64,000 bases of DNA from Trichomonas vaginalis G3 (GCF_026262505.1 NW_026529259.1:241721-305720); one strand, 5' to 3'. Shown: positions 17,840 to 28,960, numbered from the stretch's first letter. Notes: a model not told the origin generated them from the letters alone. Made by a program: numbers and translations.

Positions 17840-19285
17840 TTAATTTTCATCTACTTCTTCTTCCTCGTAAATTTCCTCTTCTTCCTCTTCTTCTTCCTCA
17901 TCTTCTGCATCCTCTTCATCTGTTGCTGTTGCAGTGACCTCTACAAACTTCATCGCGTTGTCATTTCCAGTGTTGGAGACTTCAACAAATTCCGCTGATT
18001 TCGGATTTGCTGTAATTAACTCTGTAACGCTTGTGAATCCTCCCGGAACCTGGGCATGGCCTGTTGTGGATGTTTTATGACGGGAAGAAATGGAATAGCC
18101 AGAACCAGAATTTGTGTTTGTTCCAGTTCCTGTTTTAGTTCCGGTCCCAGTACCTGTATGAGTTCCGGTGTTTGTGTCAGATTGTGTTGCAGTATATGAG
18201 TTTGTAGCAGAATCTTTTTCAGATTTGACCGAGCGAGATTTGCTTGAGGCCTTGGATGGTGTAAGAGAAGTTTCTGGAGGCATTGCATATAATGGACCTT
18301 CTTCAAGTCCGCTTTGCGGAGCCTTATGATCAAATAATCCGAGATCTCTTTCTCTTGTTGCATCTTCTAAGCCAGGAGGTGGAGGAAGTGGATGAGTGTA
18401 CATAACATTACGTCTGCGCTTCGGATAAATCTTTTCACGGCTAAGATAAACGTATCTTCTGAGTTCTTCTTCTTTCTTTGGATCATAAGGTTCTTCTTCT
18501 GGTTGAACTGCTGCATCAGCAAGTCCAACTTTAATATCACGGCGGCGAGGAACTGAAATATAGTCAGGGAAAAGCTCTTTTGCTGGAATTGGAACTCCGA
18601 AGTCATCTGTAGCTGTATCAACAGTTGTAGAATCCTTAGTGTCGATCATAGACATCTCTTCTGCCATTGTTGTAGTTATTGTAACGTCTCTATATTTCGA
18701 AAATTCTGATGGTCCAGCTGGTTCTTCGAATCCGAGTGCGGTAAAAGTTTGATCTTCCGGAACATTCTGTTGCGGATTTAATTTCAACAATTCAAGAGCT
18801 CTCTTTTTGACTGCCCATTTATGATGTTCTCTATCATAGCCTTTATGATGATGGTGTGGGTGCTCACGCTCTTGCTGAGTAAATGTTGAAGTTGATTCTG
18901 TTGTCATTGTTGGAAAATTGGTTAATTCTGATTGTGTGACTGGATAAATTTCTTCATGAGTTGCTGTAGATTCAGGAAAGACGTCAGTTCCAGCAACAGC
19001 TCCATCTTTATGTTTTACAATGCGATGTTTCTTACTTTGTTCATTATTTGAATGTTGATGTTTGTGTGGGAGATAATTTCCGTTTTCATCACGCTTTCTG
19101 CAAACTTTTACACGAATTCTTGTTGTTGATCCAGTAGCAGAAGCCGTTTCGGAAGCGTTGTTTTGGCTAGTATAACTGGAATAAGTCTGTGTAGTTCCAA
19201 AAGTTGTATATGATGGATATGTATACTCGTTTGATGATTTAGTATTTGACCGAGAATGGTGAGAATGATGTGATTTGGAACTCAT
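17840..19285 (-). CDS. Disordered Ser/Thr/His-rich protein with acidic tail
   Basis: A 481-residue host frame with no recognised domain. The start is a His/Ser-rich segment (S-K-S-H-H-S-H-H-S), followed by a Thr/Tyr/Ser region, a basic patch (R-I-R-V-K-V-C-R-K-R), a histidine cluster (H-P-H-H-H-H-K), a charged middle with P-K-R-R-R-N-V, a Gly/Thr repeat (T-G-T-H-T-G-T-G-T-G-T) near residue 375, and a tail of about 20 acidic residues. Almost all of it looks unfolded. Mixed codons and a long open frame support a real gene. The function is unknown; nuclear or scaffold roles would fit the basic and acidic patches but nothing proves it. Confidence 0.65.
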   Translation of the reverse strand: MSSKSHHSHHSRSNTKSSNEYTYPSYTTFGTTQTYSSYTSQNNASETASATGSTTRIRVKVCRKRDENGNYLPHKHQHSNNEQSKKHRIVKHKDGAVAGTDVFPESTATHEEIYPVTQSELTNFPTMTTESTSTFTQQEREHPHHHHKGYDREHHKWAVKKRALELLKLNPQQNVPEDQTFTALGFEEPAGPSEFSKYRDVTITTTMAEEMSMIDTKDSTTVDTATDDFGVPIPAKELFPDYISVPRRRDIKVGLADAAVQPEEEPYDPKKEEELRRYVYLSREKIYPKRRRNVMYTHPLPPPPGLEDATRERDLGLFDHKAPQSGLEEGPLYAMPPETSLTPSKASSKSRSVKSEKDSATNSYTATQSDTNTGTHTGTGTGTKTGTGTNTNSGSGYSISSRHKTSTTGHAQVPGGFTSVTELITANPKSAEFVEVSNTGNDNAMKFVEVTATATDEEDAEDEEEEEEEEEIYEEEEVDEN

Positions 19286-19874
19286 AAATGCTTATTAGTT
19301 ATTTTTCGGTTATAATTCAATTTTTTTTTTCAAGTCTAAACGTTATTTTTGCGTTTACTTTTTTTTTACAATTGTATTGACAGCAGAAAGAAGTCATCAG
19401 ACCTATGGATTGAAAAATCAGTTTCGTGATTAAAATTCTGATATCTATTGATTTCTCTACATTCAGATTTGAGATTCTTCCTTGCAGAGACTATCATAAA
19501 GATGCTTAGTTATATTCATAATATATGATCCAAATATATATCAATGTATGTGATAATCCTCATATTAATTAACATTTTCGATAGTTTGCTAATACATCCA
19601 CGTAATAATGTTTAAATCATTCATACATAAGACTCTACAAATTTTCAAACAATTTTTCTTAAAAATCACTCTAATACTTCATTTCAATTCAGATCTTTAC
19701 CAAAATTAGGTATTTATGGGCGTGTATTCATTTTTTATTCAAAACTCAGACCATAATTTTAATTTATTATATTTTAATTTGATTTGGTTATGTTCTGTTG
19801 CAGTGAAAGAAGAAATTCTGATGTTTCTTTACCATTATCTCACTCGGCTCTATGAAGAGATGTTTTCACATTTT
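19286..19874. other. Spacer with decayed ankyrin remnant
   Basis: Mostly AT-rich. About 19800-19874 still resembles the ankyrin repeats next door on the minus strand, past the present stop at 19875-19877, so the gene may once have been longer. Nothing else seen. Confidence 0.4.
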
Positions 19875-21577
19875 TTACATTTCATCGATATTTGTGCCAT
19901 GCAAAATAAGATATTCGGTAATTTCTTTATTATTTTTGACTGTTGAAAAATAAAGAGCGGTTTCTCCGTCATTAGTTTTTTGATTAATATTTGCACCATG
20001 TGAAATAAGATATTCAGTCATTACTTTAGAATTAAAAATTGCTGCATCATGAAGAGCGGTTTTCCCTTCTCTATCCTTTTCATCGATATTTGCGCCATAC
20101 GAAAGAAGAAGTTCGGTTGTTTCTTTACTATCATTTATTGTTGCAATATGGAGGGCTCTTTTTCCATTTTCATCTTGCTCATCTATATTTGCTCTATGCG
20201 AAAGAAGAAGTTCAGCTGTTTCTTTACTATTATTCCTTGCCGCATAATGAAGAGCGGTTTTTCCAAAATTATCTTTTTCATTGATATTTATACCATGTGA
20301 AATAAGAAGTTCTGCTATTTCTTTATTATTATTCCTTGCCGCATAATGAAGAGCGGCTTTCCCATATTTATCTTTTTCAGTGATATTTATACCATGTGAA
20401 ATAAGATATTCGGCAATTTCTTTATTATATCTTTCTGTTGCAAAATGAAGAGCGGTTTTTTATATTGATCTTTTTGATTAATATTTGCACCATGTGAAAT
20501 AAGATATTCGGCAGTTTCTTTACTATTGTTATATGCCGCACAATGGAGAGCAGTTCTTCCATCATAAAAACATGTATTGATGCTTAAACCACATGAAAGG
20601 AAAAATTCGCAAAGGGATGGAATATTAAACATTGATGAATAAGCAAAGCATTTGTTAATATCATTAGTTTGATCGAAAAAAACCAAAAATGCAGCAAGAT
20701 TATTATATTTTCCGCAATCATAGATTGAAATACGTAATTCGAACTCATTCATCAAGAATGCAACAAAATCAATGTTATGCGAAATAATCGCAAATTCCAT
20801 GCATTCATAATCTGGTTTCTGATATTTCAAACACTCACTCATGATCTCCTGATTTCTTCCTAAAAATGAAAGAATTAGACACCATTGAGTTATTTCTGAT
20901 TTAAATTTAGTTCTTAAAAACTTAAAACAATCAACTGCTCCATGATAACAACAAAATTCAAGTAATGTATATCCAGGATGTGGATATAAACTGCATTTAA
21001 GTATTCGATTTTCATTAAATCCTTCTTTTTCTGTGAATGCGATGAATCTTTTTAGATCATCATACATAATGGCTCTGTAAATTGTATTTTCTGTATGAAT
21101 ATCAGGGTTTTCAAATTGAATTTTTTCGAAATCAACAGACTTGTTTAATTTAATTCCATATTTTTTGAAAAACAAGAAGCTTGAGATAGGTATAACATTG
21201 TTGACCTCCTTGACTTGATATTCATCAGATATGAGTTTGGCAAGATATAAATATGAATTTGCATAGCGATTATTATAGGGAATTATCTCCAAAATATCTT
21301 TTATTATATTTGTGGGAAGAGATTTCTTTGAATCAATAAATTCTGTCTTGATCTTGTTGTAAATTAAGTTTAATTCTTCTTCTTTTTCCGTTTTCAGGTT
21401 ATACAATGCATGATATGAGTCAATGTAGTATTTGCATATACTTAGCAATTTGATGTATTCCTTTGCATGGCTGTCTTGATTAGACATTAAAAAATTTACC
21501 ACCATTTTTACACTTTTTGTATTCAATTTTTTTGTATAGAAAATAATCCTATGTTGTAAAATTTTTACATTTGCCAT
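19875..21577 (-). pseudogene. DUF3447-ankyrin repeat protein, one frameshift
   Basis: The first 396 residues are open: a helical DUF3447-like half typical of the large trichomonad ankyrin family, then ankyrin repeats from about residue 340 (D-G-R-T-A-L-H-C-A-A, Y-L-I-S-H-G-A-N-I). Near 20460 the frame shifts: between the fixed AGCGG and CTTTTT signposts this repeat is one base shorter than its neighbours, within a T-run. In the other frame about six further repeats (G-K-A-A-L-H-Y-A-A, L-L-I-S-H-G) continue to a stop at 19875. The gene is either a recent pseudogene or carries a homopolymer sequencing error. A TCATTC initiator-like site lies about 14 bp before the start. Ankyrin repeats mediate protein binding; the partner is unknown. 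Confidence 0.75.
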
Positions 21578-22171
21578 GTTAAGCTACGAATGATTGCATG
21601 CGATACACGAGAATAGTATGCCACATTTTAATATCTTTGCATTTTCGTGTATTGCATGCATTCTTTGGTAGGTTCGCATCTGGTGAATTTTTTACTAGAT
21701 ATAAGGATCCTGTGATAGTTGCTCTTTCACAAGCATATATTATTCTATTTTAAAGAGATTGTGATATTTTGTATTCTGCGACCTTTAAAGAGATTAATCT
21801 CTAACTTTGAAGGGGTTGAAACAATTTTAGGCGGTTTTTGTCGAGATGCCGAAGTACAGAAAGGTTTAAACTCACAAATTATATATCATACTTATAACCA
21901 GATTAATAGAACTAATCAAACTTGATGAAATAATGAACTTTAAAAATTAAATTGTAAACTATTCAAATTTTCAATACGGGATGAAATTCAGAAGTTTATA
22001 CCATATGATCCAAATTGTGGCTTTTCCCTTGGCCCAGAAGAGGGCACAATTACCTAAATCATAATCTCCTAAGAGTTTTGTAGGAAACATCTATATTACC
22101 TCAAACGTAGATGTAACCTTATTGAAGAAAATTTCAGAGAATATTCCAGTCATCAATACAATTTTATAAAA
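21578..22171. other. Spacer with imperfect hairpin
   Basis: An imperfect inverted repeat of about 24 bp (GAATGATTGCATGCGATACA at 21589 against TGTATTGCATGCATTC ending at 21663) lies just before the ankyrin gene start. The rest shows no gene; a 68-codon frame at 21719 has no support. Confidence 0.4.
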
Positions 22172-23740
22172 ATGAATGAACCTGCAGCTTTTGCTGCTTG
22201 CAGGCCATTTTATTACCTAATTTGCAGCGCAGAACTTGTCTATCTAATAATTGCTTTATTAAATGTCTTCATTCTAGGCCAATCTATGTTATATATAATT
22301 TCATTTTTTGATACTGTCGAAATTCCGTATATTGCAACTCCACAGCTACAAATAGGGCAAACCCCAATCCCGACACCTATTCCTAGGCCATATGGTGACG
22401 ATGATGCAAAGAAATTAAAACAAATCAAGAAAAACTTCAGAACGATTTATTTCGAATATCTCAAAAAGGCAGAATTGCATGATTACTTACTGGTAGACTT
22501 TCCATACCAATCAGATTTTTATAATTTATCATTAACTTTATTAGAGTCATTACCTACGCTTGCAATCATGGGATTTACGAAGGAAATCAACAGAAGAATT
22601 AAGAAATTGAATTTCTCCCAGATATATATGCCAAAAACGTTCTCAAGATCAGATTTTGTTGGACAAGTCATTTCTCCGCTTATATCCCTATATGACTTAA
22701 CATCAGCAACTGAATCAACATCACTTTTGTCAAAAATTTTTAAAACATTTTCATATTTACCAAAAAATTTTGACGTTAGTGACAAAATGGTCGCAGATTT
22801 CCAAGGAATCTCAGCATTTTCAGACGATCCATACCTAGAATCGCATTTAATTGGTTCAATTCAACTCGAATATCTTGGATTTCATAAATTTTTCAGAGAT
22901 CATCAAATTTACGATTGTATGTTAAGCCCTTTTATCACATTCTTCGGAGGAAAGACCAAAGGACTTATCTGCGATCTTGCACTGATCAAAGACAAGAAAC
23001 TTTTTGAAGATTCTTTTTCTTTGTCACAATACGGCCGTAGTTACTTAGATTACTTCATAAAAACCGATATAATAACAAACCATTCATCCCCACAATTAAA
23101 TGCCCGTTTTGGACATTATTACGATGAAATGAAGAATTTAAGTTTAATTCATGACGGATTTTTCCTTAGAATGAGGAATGGAACAATAATTGATGAAGTT
23201 CTAATGGATGAAGCCTTTATTCCTGCAGCAGAAATGCTCCACAGCGAGAAAAATCGAAAAAGAGCTGATGAAATATTAAATTCGTATTTATCGATCAGAA
23301 AAACCAACAAATTTGGTTTATTCCCAAGATCAGTGTCTGTTAAGAACGGTATGAAGATATTAGACGGAACAGTTGTGTTTCCAACAAGATTATTTGAAAG
23401 TTTGTTTATTTTGTACAGAAAAACTCATGATAAGAAGTATAGAGACATTGCATGGGATATACATACTAACTACACCAAGCAATTCTATACTGCAACTGGT
23501 TTTACGAATTTGAAATTATCTGAAGACGGAAACAACATAATGAAGGAAGGAGGAGTTGTAGATCCGAAGATTTTAGGTGCATACTACACATATTTGTACC
23601 TTTTGTTCTCTGATTCAACAGAATTACCGTTGGAAGATTGGACTTTCACTTGGAATGGCCATCCACTAAGAAATGTTAGGAGTATTAGGTATTTCGACTT
23701 CAGATTAACACCTAGAGATGATTTCTTCTTTTTAAGATAG
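22172..23740 (+). CDS. GH47-like (class I alpha-mannosidase fold) membrane protein
   Basis: A 522-residue host protein. One membrane segment at about residues 15-45 suggests a type II protein of the ER or Golgi. The lumenal part follows the GH47 order: a start of domain with L-L-E-S-L-P-T-L-A-I-M-G-F, G-S-I-Q-L-E-Y-L-G-F, then R-L-F-E-S-L-F-I-L-Y-R-K-T-H-D-K-K-Y-R-D-I-A-W, and N-G-H-P-L near the end. GH47 enzymes trim mannose from N-glycans or act in ER quality control. The usual catalytic R-P-E before the E-S-L-F-Y-L-Y-R motif reads P-T-R here, and the N-T-E-A-H-P calcium site reads W-N-G-H-P, so catalytic loss is possible. Identification is by motif only. Confidence 0.6.
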   Translation: MNEPAAFAACRPFYYLICSAELVYLIIALLNVFILGQSMLYIISFFDTVEIPYIATPQLQIGQTPIPTPIPRPYGDDDAKKLKQIKKNFRTIYFEYLKKAELHDYLLVDFPYQSDFYNLSLTLLESLPTLAIMGFTKEINRRIKKLNFSQIYMPKTFSRSDFVGQVISPLISLYDLTSATESTSLLSKIFKTFSYLPKNFDVSDKMVADFQGISAFSDDPYLESHLIGSIQLEYLGFHKFFRDHQIYDCMLSPFITFFGGKTKGLICDLALIKDKKLFEDSFSLSQYGRSYLDYFIKTDIITNHSSPQLNARFGHYYDEMKNLSLIHDGFFLRMRNGTIIDEVLMDEAFIPAAEMLHSEKNRKRADEILNSYLSIRKTNKFGLFPRSVSVKNGMKILDGTVVFPTRLFESLFILYRKTHDKKYRDIAWDIHTNYTKQFYTATGFTNLKLSEDGNNIMKEGGVVDPKILGAYYTYLYLLFSDSTELPLEDWTFTWNGHPLRNVRSIRYFDFRLTPRDDFFFLR

Positions 23741-24126
23741 AAAAAATTAGTAAAATTATTTGTTGTTTGTTTTTTATAAAATCTTAACATATTTAGAATA
23801 TATAACTCTTCATAAGAAAGTTATCTTATCATATTTGGAATCCAAAATCTTAAGTCCATTTAAAAATTCATTCAATTCTCGATATCCTGATTGAGGATCT
23901 ATATCATGCAATAGTACAAAAAATCATAGAGGCAATAAGTAAAGGATAAATGATATGCAAATTCAAATTATGTCGATATTTCTTTTATTTCTAGTGAAAT
24001 ATCCCCAAAAAACAAGCAAATTTAATGAAATTTGTCGTTTAATGTGCAAACAAAGCTAAATCTACTCATTTTTATTCATTTCTATAGTTAACGCCGAAGG
24101 TAACTGATGTAAAATTTTTGTCAAAA
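23741..24126. promoter_or_regulatory. Spacer with initiator-like TCATTT sites
   Basis: No gene. TCATTT at 24066-24071 and 24076-24081, 46-61 bp before the next start, match the trichomonad initiator pattern TCA(Y)T(W). Their use is inferred. Confidence 0.35.
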
Positions 24127-25596
24127 ATGAGTGAGAGTCCGTTAGACGCCCTTAGAACCATATCTGATGGATCAAATTATATTATGGCTCTTAGTAGCAT
24201 CCACAGGAACATTAAGCCAGATGAAATTGAAGAGTTTTTCAACATTGTTTTTGGACACCTTCAAGATAGTGTTGCAGAAGACATTGGAATGCGCACACTT
24301 CAAACAATAGCTCGCGTTCTTCAATTAAAGTCATTCCGCGAAGTTTTCATCGAAAAACAATATATTCATGCACTTCCATACAACCAAAAGAACTTAAATG
24401 ATGGTGTTCTTGATGTTCTCTATGTTCTTGTTACCCATGCTCCACAAGCTTTCGATCAGGAAGCAGCTGATGGCTTTGCACGTGCAATTGTCCGTAATCC
24501 AAGGAAATCACTGATCATATTATCAATTTATGCTACATACTTCGACCAACTCGAGAACCCATGGCCACTTCTCGATGACTTAATTCAAGGCCAGCGTAGA
24601 TTCTCAGTAGACGCCTGCGCCAAGGAATACTGCTTACTTCTTGCATATCTTGTTACAGAACACCTTGGCTTCCGCCGTGGCCGTTCTAAACAAGCTTTCG
24701 ACTGCGTTGCCCAAAATCTCGAATCTGATAGCGAAGAAGTCGTTATTGCTGCATACAGTGCACTCGCTTCCATCGTATCTGTTGAACAGAACGTTATCAT
24801 ACCATTCCGCGAAGTTCGTTCTCATCTTGCTTATCGTTATCCAGATCAAGATGTCCATCCATTCCAAGATGCCGTTTTAGACTTCCTTCTTGTTGCTCCT
24901 CTCAACTGGGATGATCTTGCTAACCCCAAGTTCCTTTCCACCCTTCTTGAACTCGCAAAAACTGAAGCAAAGGCTTCTTTAGTTCTTTGCCGCCTTGCAG
25001 AGGATGTAAAGGTCGCACAAGCTCTCGTTGACAGCCCAAGATGGCTAAAGAGAGAGCTCCCAACATCAAAGGATACTTTGAGGCTTTTCTTAGTTGTTTT
25101 CAAGCATTTGCCAATGCGTCCAATTATTGCTCGCAAAGAAGAGTTCATTTCATTCTTAAGACGTGTAAATGCATACGCTGATGAGCCAGACCACTCTCTT
25201 CTCTGCACAATTATTCGTAGAATCAATCTTGACAAGGAATTAGTTTCACAACTTTCCAAATCAGGTTTCATTGCAGAATATCTCGGTAACGCTGATGACT
25301 TCAAGACAGATAACGCCGCTTACAGTGCAATTTTGTTTACAGATACAATCTGCAAAGATTTCTATACAAAAGAGTTAATTCCTATGTGCGAAACCGTATG
25401 CCAAATCATACAAAGTGGCGGTGACAACCAGCCTGCTGCCATCAAACTCGCTACAGATATGTGCAGACATGCGAAATGCGTCAGAAAGTTCCAGGAGCTT
25501 AAGCTTAACACATATCTTAAGAACAGGATCTCTAAGATGAAAAACAGAGGACACATAAGAAAACTTATTGGCCTCATCGAAGGCTTGGAAGAATAA
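24127..25596 (+). CDS. Armadillo/HEAT-like helical repeat protein
   Basis: A 489-residue host protein starting at the ATG of M-S-E-S-P-L-D-A. The whole length is alpha-helical with regularly spaced helix pairs (for example V-V-I-A-A-Y-S-A-L-A-S-I-V and A-S-L-V-L-C-R-L-A-E), as in armadillo-like proteins; no specific family was recognised. Codon use favours C in third position more than the neighbours, which in trichomonads goes with good expression. Likely cytosolic with a protein-binding role; the partner is unknown. Confidence 0.65.
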   Translation: MSESPLDALRTISDGSNYIMALSSIHRNIKPDEIEEFFNIVFGHLQDSVAEDIGMRTLQTIARVLQLKSFREVFIEKQYIHALPYNQKNLNDGVLDVLYVLVTHAPQAFDQEAADGFARAIVRNPRKSLIILSIYATYFDQLENPWPLLDDLIQGQRRFSVDACAKEYCLLLAYLVTEHLGFRRGRSKQAFDCVAQNLESDSEEVVIAAYSALASIVSVEQNVIIPFREVRSHLAYRYPDQDVHPFQDAVLDFLLVAPLNWDDLANPKFLSTLLELAKTEAKASLVLCRLAEDVKVAQALVDSPRWLKRELPTSKDTLRLFLVVFKHLPMRPIIARKEEFISFLRRVNAYADEPDHSLLCTIIRRINLDKELVSQLSKSGFIAEYLGNADDFKTDNAAYSAILFTDTICKDFYTKELIPMCETVCQIIQSGGDNQPAAIKLATDMCRHAKCVRKFQELKLNTYLKNRISKMKNRGHIRKLIGLIEGLEE

Positions 25597-25842
25597 ATTT
25601 AATCGTTTATTTACATGCTTTTGCTTTTTTGAAGTATACGATTTGAAAGCTTGTAGTCTCACAACTTTACTCTTAATCGTATTGGCTAGTTTGTGAAAAT
25701 TTTTGACGAAACAACTAATGAAGGTATTTACAACAACGAGGGATAATCAGCTCATAGATATTAGTAGCATGTCTATACGCATTTGGTATTGCAATATAAG
25801 TTATAACGAATAAAATAGAGCAACGAATACACGAAAAGTGGG
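25597..25842. other. Spacer before the foldback element
   Basis: No gene seen. It ends with AAAAGTG at about 25836-25842, which also follows the right end of the element and may be the target duplication. Confidence 0.4.
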
Positions 25843-26285
25843 CGGAGGTTTTTGTGATATGGAAAAATGTTCGTTGCTCAATTATCTCACTATTGGATGG
25901 ACTTTTATCGAGCGAAATTTTGGCTGTAAAGACAATTCTGATATTGGTAACATGGTGATAAGAACAAATAGTCAGTTTGCATGGTTTATGATGAGATAAT
26001 TTCGATTTAAAAAAAAATATAAAAATTGATTTTAATGAGCGATTATATTTGAATATGCTCTCCTAATTTGAAGGAACTGGTTAAATCATGAATTGATCAT
26101 GAATAATTTTTTTTCAAAATAACAATTATAATTTCATATTCATTATAAGTTGAAAATATATCATAAAGACTTTATGAATGATAAATTCCTAAAAAACAAG
26201 TTAGTTTGTTTCTGAAAATAATAATAATAATAAAAACCAATTTAGACACAATAATTTTTGGCGGGATAATTGAGATGTTACGATT
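25843..26285 (+). repeat. Left terminal inverted repeat of the foldback element
   Basis: Matches 29796-30233 in inverted order with few differences, ending at GGCGGGATAATTGAGATGTT. Confidence 0.8.
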
Positions 26286-26316
26286 GAATTAAAAAAAAAG
26301 CGGTAATACATTTTTA

Positions 26317-26740
26317 CAATGATGAAGAGGCTGGCAACCTCTGAGTCAAAGCACTTGTTAATGCAATGATGAAGAGGCTGGCAACCTCTGAGTCAAAGCA
26401 CTTGTTAATGCAATGATGAAGAGGTTGGCAACCTCTAAGTCAAAGCACTTGTTAATGCAATGATGAAGAGGTTGGCAACCTCTAAGTCAAAGCACTTGTT
26501 AATGCAATGATGAAGAGGCTGGCAACCTCTGAGTCAAAGCACTTGTTAATGCAATGATGAAGAGGTTGGCAACCTCTAAGTCAAAGCACTTGTTAATGCA
26601 ATGATGAAGAGGTTGGCAACCTCTAAGTCAAAGCACTTGTTAATGCAATGATGAAGAGGTTGGCAACCTCTAAGTCAAAGCACTTGTTAATGCAATGATG
26701 AAGAGGTTGGCAACATCTGAGTTAAAATACTTTTCCCAGT
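26317..26740. repeat. 47-bp tandem array, about nine units
   Basis: Units run CAATGATGAAGAGG..TTAATG with a period of 47 bp. Two unit types alternate, differing at two linked positions (GGCTGG with CTCTGAG, GGTTGG with CTCTAAG). The GGTTGG type makes a short GAGGTT-GGC-AACCTC hairpin. The last unit is degenerate. Confidence 0.85.
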
Positions 26741-26863
26741 GTGGGAGTAATTTGAAAAAAAAAATTTAGTTCATATATTGAAAAAAACAAAAGTAAAAAT
26801 TAAAGTTTATAGGTTGTGTTTTGATGAGCTAATTGTTAAGATATTGTAGTTCTAAAGAAAAAT

Positions 26864-26998
26864 TTGAGGTGTGAGGAAGTTTTGACAGGCAAAGTGCAAT
26901 ATTGATAGGTGATTGCACTTTGCCTGTCACATACATCTCGACAGAGGCAACATTCGATATGAAAGTTTCCTCTGTCGAGAAACTTCCTCACACCTCAA
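26864..26998. repeat. Three-arm (T-shaped) palindrome
   Basis: A perfect 19-bp outer stem (TTGAGGTGTGAGGAAGTTT with its complement at 26980-26998) encloses two hairpins: a perfect 17-bp stem at 26884-26900/26912-26928 (GACAGGCAAAGTGCAAT) and an 11-bp stem at 26937-26947/26969-26979 (CTCGACAGAGG). A weaker copy of the first arm follows at about 27016-27057. Confidence 0.8.
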
Positions 26999-27124
26999 GA
27001 GATGCGAGGAACTTTTGACAGGCAAAGTGCAATATTGATAGGTGATTGCATTTTGCCTCTCCAAACTCTCAAATATGCTTCTCACCATACATCAAACGGG
27101 CAAATTTCTCCTTAAATTTCTCTT

Positions 27125-28960
27125 TATTTGAAAGGTTTTCAACAAAGCTATACCTTAAAAATCTGTGCTTGTTATATCTGATCATTTGTGTGTTAGGGGA
27201 GGTAAATTTATTCCACTAGAGCAAATTTTTTCCGAGGTTTCTCATCGAATGAGAAACCTCGGAACAACTCTTCAATAGTGTAATGAATTTGTGGTATTTG
27301 TCCTGCAAACAGCGAGAGAACTTGTCTGTAATTCGTTTATGATGAAGTTATCTGGATGTCTCTCAGATGAGGAAGGAAGTCCAGAAAACTTCACCATAAG
27401 TTAATACTTGTGTATTTCTATGACTCTCTTCACGTCAGAGAATGTAAATTTACTCGAATAGGGCAAAGTTCTGCTCAAGTTTCTCATTTGATGAGAAACC
27501 TCGGAAGAACTTTGCCCTAAGGTAATGTATATGTGATTGTTGGCCCGCAGAGAAACAAGGAATCTGTTTGTATTTCGTTTATGGTGAAGTTCTCGGATGT
27601 TCTCTCAAATTATATGGAAAATCAAGATAACTTCACCATAATTTGTTGTAGTTGTGATTCTCTGGCTCTTTGCCGGCCAGAAAACTAGAAAATAGTTTAT
27701 AGTGGGAGTATGCTCGATGAATACCTACTCACTAAAAATATACGTTATTTTTTGTTTTCCTATGGGAAAATAGTTTTGATTTTTATACTATCGTATGCTT
27801 TGTTATTGCATGAATTGTCTATTTTCTTAATAAAAACTCATTTTTCCGTGTGATTCTGAATCAATGCATTCCAAAAAAGCGTTTTCCGCCTTTGAAACGT
27901 GAAAACACACATTGCATGAAGAATCAGAGAAGATTTTCTATCTTTCAATTTTTTAGACTTATTGAAATTTGATAATAACTCCAAATTAAGCTGATAAACT
28001 CATAGAGCACATAAAATAACACATGCCTATCATATTTGAATTTTCTAAAAATCTCCAAAAAAATCGCGTTTTAAAAATTTCGTAGTTAAAAAGTAAATTT
28101 TTCACGATAAAAAAACTATAATTGGTTTTTTTTGGAATTCTTCGAGTTAGAAAATCTTCTCTGATTCTTCATGCAATGTGTGTTTTCACGTTTCAAAGGC
28201 GGAAAACGCTTTTTTGGAATGCATTGATTCAGAATCACACGGAAAAATGAGTTTTTATTAAGAAAATAGACAATTCATGCAATAACAAAGCATACGATAG
28301 TATAAAAATCAAAACTATTTTCCCATAGGAAAACAAAAAATAACGTATATTTTTAGTGAGTAGGTATTCATCGAGCATACTCCCACTATAAACTATTTTC
28401 TAGTTTTCTGGCCGGCAAAGAGCCAGAGAATCACAACTACAACAAATTATGGTGAAGTTCTCTTGATTTTCCATATAATTTGAGAGAACATCCGAGAACT
28501 TCACCATAAACGAAATACAAACAGATTCCTTGTTTCTCTGCGGGCCAACAATCACATATACATTACCTTAGGGCAAAGTTCTTCCGAGGTTTCTCATCAA
28601 ATGAGAAACTTGAGCAGAACTTTGCCCTATTCGAGTAAATTTACATTCTCTGACGTGAAGAGAGTCATAGAAATACACAAGTATTAACTTATGGTGAAGT
28701 TTTCTGGACTTCCTTCCTCATCTGAGAGACATCCAGATAACTTCATCATAAACGAATTACAGACAAGTTCTCTCGCTGTTTGCAGGACAAATACCACAAA
28801 TTCATTACACTATTGAAGAGTTGTTCCGAGGTTTCTCATCGAATGAGAAACTTCGGAAAAAATTTGCTCTAGTGGAATAAATTTACCTCCCCTAACACAC
28901 AAATGATCAGATATAACAAGCACAGATTTTTAAGGTATAGCTTTGTTGAAAACCTTTCAA
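27125..28960. repeat. Giant palindrome with nested hairpins
   Basis: Two arms of about 800 bp (27125-27935 and 28150-28960) are near-perfect inverted copies around a ~210-bp AT-rich centre. Each arm also holds about four hairpins of its own, such as TTCCGAGGTTTCTCAT-CGA at 27230-27264, TTATGATGAAGTT..AACTTCACCATAA at about 27338-27400, AGGGCAAAGTTCT at about 27462-27520 and TTATGGTGAAGTT at about 27578-27642. No frame of note. Confidence 0.85.

Noticed and set aside
20039-20300. Plus-strand frames over the ankyrin repeats
   Set aside because: They are shadows of repeats that read well on the minus strand.
26317-26740. 47-bp array as a CRISPR or satellite
   Set aside because: There are no spacers, and it is confined to one transposon.
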